From NCBI RefSeq assembly GCF_029224025.1, contig NZ_CP119392.1, positions 1,883,001 to 1,947,000 of the forward strand: a DNA stretch of 64,000 nt. The letters are read 5' to 3'. This DNA comes from Rhodanobacter sp. AS-Z3 (GTDB lineage: Bacteria > Pseudomonadota > Gammaproteobacteria > Xanthomonadales > Rhodanobacteraceae). Of the stretch, positions 62,028 through 64,000 are shown piece after piece. A program made the position numbers and the translations under genes. The notes under the pieces are model-generated. The model saw nothing but the letters and a program-made list of their open reading frames with translations, ran no database searches and had not been told where the DNA came from. Position 1 is the first letter of the stretch; each line of letters starts with the position of its first letter.

Positions 62028-64000
62028 ATGAACACATCATCCCGTCCAAGCAGTAAATCCGGCAGTTTCCTCAGCCGCTTGCTGTACACCGGTTTGTCGA
62101 TCTGGATGCTGGGGGCCGTCTACACGCCGGCACTGGCAGCGGTCAGCGTGGACCAGTCGCCGTTGATCATCCAGCGCTCGCTGCCACCCAACCTGGTGCT
62201 GATCCTGGACGACTCCGGGTCAATGGATTGGGACTACATGCCCGACTATGGCTATCTGAGCGCAACGGGTGACGACGACTTGCGCAATTCCGCCGTCAAC
62301 GGTGTGTATTACAACCCGACGATCACGTATACGCCGCCGCCGAAAGCGGATGGTTCGAACTATCCGGCATCGCCGAGTCTGACCGGCGCGTACAAGGACG
62401 GGTTCCGCGATACCAGCACCACGGATGTGACGAAATACAATGGTGGCAACACCACCTATGCGCGCAGGTTTCCGTATTTCACGAAGTTCACCGTCATAGT
62501 CACGTCCACCTTGGATGCCAACCCCGTCTACACCTACAGCTGTCCGAGCGGTTACTCCCCGTACGGGACGACGCGATGCAAGAAGAACACCATTCCCAAC
62601 AGAAACAGTGTCATTGATGCGACGGCGACCATCACCTCGTACTCCTGCAGTGGCGCCGACGTTCTGACCGGGACGTCGACCTGCACGCATACCGACTACG
62701 TGGACAAATATTTCTTCACCTATACGACCGGTGCCGCCAATACCAAGTACTACGTGGGCGACACGGCTGACTGCGCCTTGCTGCCTTCGGCGAGCAGCGC
62801 GGTCTGCACTGGCTCGGCGTCGGTGAAACAGAATGTGGCGAACTGGTTCTCGTATTACCGCACGCGCATGATGATGGCCAAGAGCGGCCTGATGAATTCG
62901 TTCTCCACGCTGGACCCAACTTTCCGCGTGGGTTTCGGCTCGCTCAATGGCAACAACGACAGCGGGCTTCCCTCCAGCACAGCATCGTTCAACAGCATGA
63001 CGATCGCCCAGGTGGCGCCATTTGGCAACACTTACACCGCGCAGCAGAAGAACAAGTTCTGGAGTTGGTTGAACGCCATTTCCCCGGGCAACGGCACGCC
63101 GTTGGTCAGTGCCCTGGATGGCGTCGGCAAGTATTACCAGTCGACGCAGCCATGGCAGGGAATGGCGTCCGATCCGGACTACACCACGGCAGCGGGAAGC
63201 GAGCAGCTTGCCTGTCGCCAGTCTTACACCATCCTGACCACCGATGGCTTCTGGAACGGAGGCGTGCCTAGTGGTATCGGCGATGCCGACGGCACGGCCG
63301 GGCCCTCGGTGCTGGGTCCCAATGGTCAGAGCAGCTATTACACCCCGGCGTCGCCGTTCTCCGACTCGGCGTCGTCAACGGTGACCACTACCCAGACGCC
63401 CAAGTGCAGCGCTGGTTACAGCTTGTTGCCACCCGGTGGCACTCACACCACTTATTACTGCCTGAAAGGCACCAGCGTCGTTGCGCCAACGTGCAACACC
63501 GGCTACACACTGAGCAGCGACCGCGGCATATGCAGCAAGGTAACCACCACCACCGCCACTACCTACAGCAACACGCTGGCCGATGTGGCGATGAAGTATT
63601 GGAAGACTGACCTGCAGGACGGTATGTCCAATGAAGTGCCGACCAACACGGACGACCCCGCTTTCTGGCAGCACATGTCGACCTTCACCTTGGGACTGGG
63701 TTTTTCGCCGATGTATGCGGACCAGACAACACCCATTCCGATGGATGACGTTCTAGCCTGGTCGCGAGGCGACTCCAGCAAGGCCATCAGTGGTTTTGTG
63801 TGGCCGAGGCCAGCCGCCGACAGTTTGAACAACATTGCCGATCTTGCGCATGCTGCAGTCAATGGTCATGGCGGTTTCTACTCGGCCAAGAGTCCGGAGG
63901 AGTTCGCCAACGGTCTGAAAGACGCACTGAAACGCGCCTCGGAGCGTGTCGGTACCGGTGCCAGCTTGGCGGCGAATTCTACCCAGTTGCAGACCGGTAC
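62028..64000 (+). CDS. pilY1: Type IV pilus tip adhesin PilY1, N-terminal part (runs off the right edge)
   Basis: The frame stays open from ATG 62028 to the window end (657 codons). A signal segment (LLYTGLSIWMLGAVYTPALA) is followed by PLIIQRSLPPNLVLILDDSGSMDWDYM, which contains a DxSGS MIDAS-like metal site at Asp61-Ser65 of a von Willebrand A-like region. Several cysteine-rich stretches and Thr/Ser-rich segments follow. PilY1 acts in pilus extension, adhesion and surface sensing. Its C-terminal beta-propeller would lie outside the window. Confidence 0.9.
   Translation, partial: MNTSSRPSSKSGSFLSRLLYTGLSIWMLGAVYTPALAAVSVDQSPLIIQRSLPPNLVLILDDSGSMDWDYMPDYGYLSATGDDDLRNSAVNGVYYNPTITYTPPPKADGSNYPASPSLTGAYKDGFRDTSTTDVTKYNGGNTTYARRFPYFTKFTVIVTSTLDANPVYTYSCPSGYSPYGTTRCKKNTIPNRNSVIDATATITSYSCSGADVLTGTSTCTHTDYVDKYFFTYTTGAANTKYYVGDTADCALLPSASSAVCTGSASVKQNVANWFSYYRTRMMMAKSGLMNSFSTLDPTFRVGFGSLNGNNDSGLPSSTASFNSMTIAQVAPFGNTYTAQQKNKFWSWLNAISPGNGTPLVSALDGVGKYYQSTQPWQGMASDPDYTTAAGSEQLACRQSYTILTTDGFWNGGVPSGIGDADGTAGPSVLGPNGQSSYYTPASPFSDSASSTVTTTQTPKCSAGYSLLPPGGTHTTYYCLKGTSVVAPTCNTGYTLSSDRGICSKVTTTTATTYSNTLADVAMKYWKTDLQDGMSNEVPTNTDDPAFWQHMSTFTLGLGFSPMYADQTTPIPMDDVLAWSRGDSSKAISGFVWPRPAADSLNNIADLAHAAVNGHGGFYSAKSPEEFANGLKDALKRASERVGTGASLAANSTQLQTG

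Overview
The window is high-GC chromosomal DNA from a gammaproteobacterium of the Xanthomonadales, most likely the Rhodanobacter/Dyella group of the Rhodanobacteraceae. The main evidence is the arginine pathway: N-acetylornithine carbamoyltransferase (argF') replaces ornithine carbamoyltransferase, an acetylcitrulline-type deacetylase follows argG, and a fused N-acetylglutamate kinase/synthase is present, all in one cluster with argC, argH, proB and proA. A FimX homologue, a minor-pilin operon, a lysine-rich DksA and Xanthomonas-style REP-like repeats fit the same lineage. Genus is inferred, not proven.

Layout. 0-2.4 kb: a truncated fimX, then epmB and efp facing away from each other (EF-P and its lysine-34 modification). 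2.5-8.1 kb: a forward run with an MtaD-like deaminase, a YciI-like protein, ubiG, gph, a squalene/phytoene-synthase-like protein, folE2 and a cold-shock/DUF1294 membrane protein. 8.2-12.6 kb: yidD, a DksA with a histone-H1-like N-terminal tail and no zinc finger, sufE, cysS and a glycine-zipper envelope protein. 12.7-23.5 kb: the arginine/proline operon. It is preceded by an arginine-codon-rich leader peptide, a terminator and an alternative antiterminator pairing, which together look like a transcription attenuator. 23.6-32.8 kb: an accessory metabolic region with an FAD monooxygenase, a divergent GMC oxidoreductase/SDR versus DoxX/cupin/SMP-30/VOC cluster, and a GH39 glycosidase whose likely signal peptide is out of frame. 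32.9-35.8 kb: kynureninase, an unknown exported protein and an ACMSD-type decarboxylase. 35.9-43.6 kb: a FUSC transporter, the EF-P paralogue EfpL, an SDR, an RcnB-like His/Asp-rich protein, two acetyltransferases, a YdeI-like protein, a GST and a Nudix hydrolase. 43.7-49.0 kb: an exported amidohydrolase and leucine-degradation genes (HMG-CoA lyase, biotin-dependent carboxylase alpha subunit, methylglutaconyl-CoA hydratase type). 49.1-51.0 kb: a probable Fur-controlled iron-uptake module of a monoheme cytochrome c, a cupredoxin-like protein and an FTR1 permease. 51.1-58.9 kb: rpsT facing murJ-ribF-ileS-lspA-ispH. 59.0-64.0 kb: tRNA-Thr(CGT), then the minor-pilin operon fimU-pilV-pilW-pilX-pilY1, with pilY1 cut by the window end.

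Repeats. Two REP-like palindrome families recur between genes. Family A begins CGTAGGGCGGGCA, and family B begins GTAGGAGC and ends GCGATGCT. In two cases (argC and an acetyltransferase gene) the stop codon is the TAG inside the repeat. A separate two-hairpin element occurs directly after two unrelated stop codons. No CRISPR array, complete insertion sequence, integrase or rRNA gene was seen.
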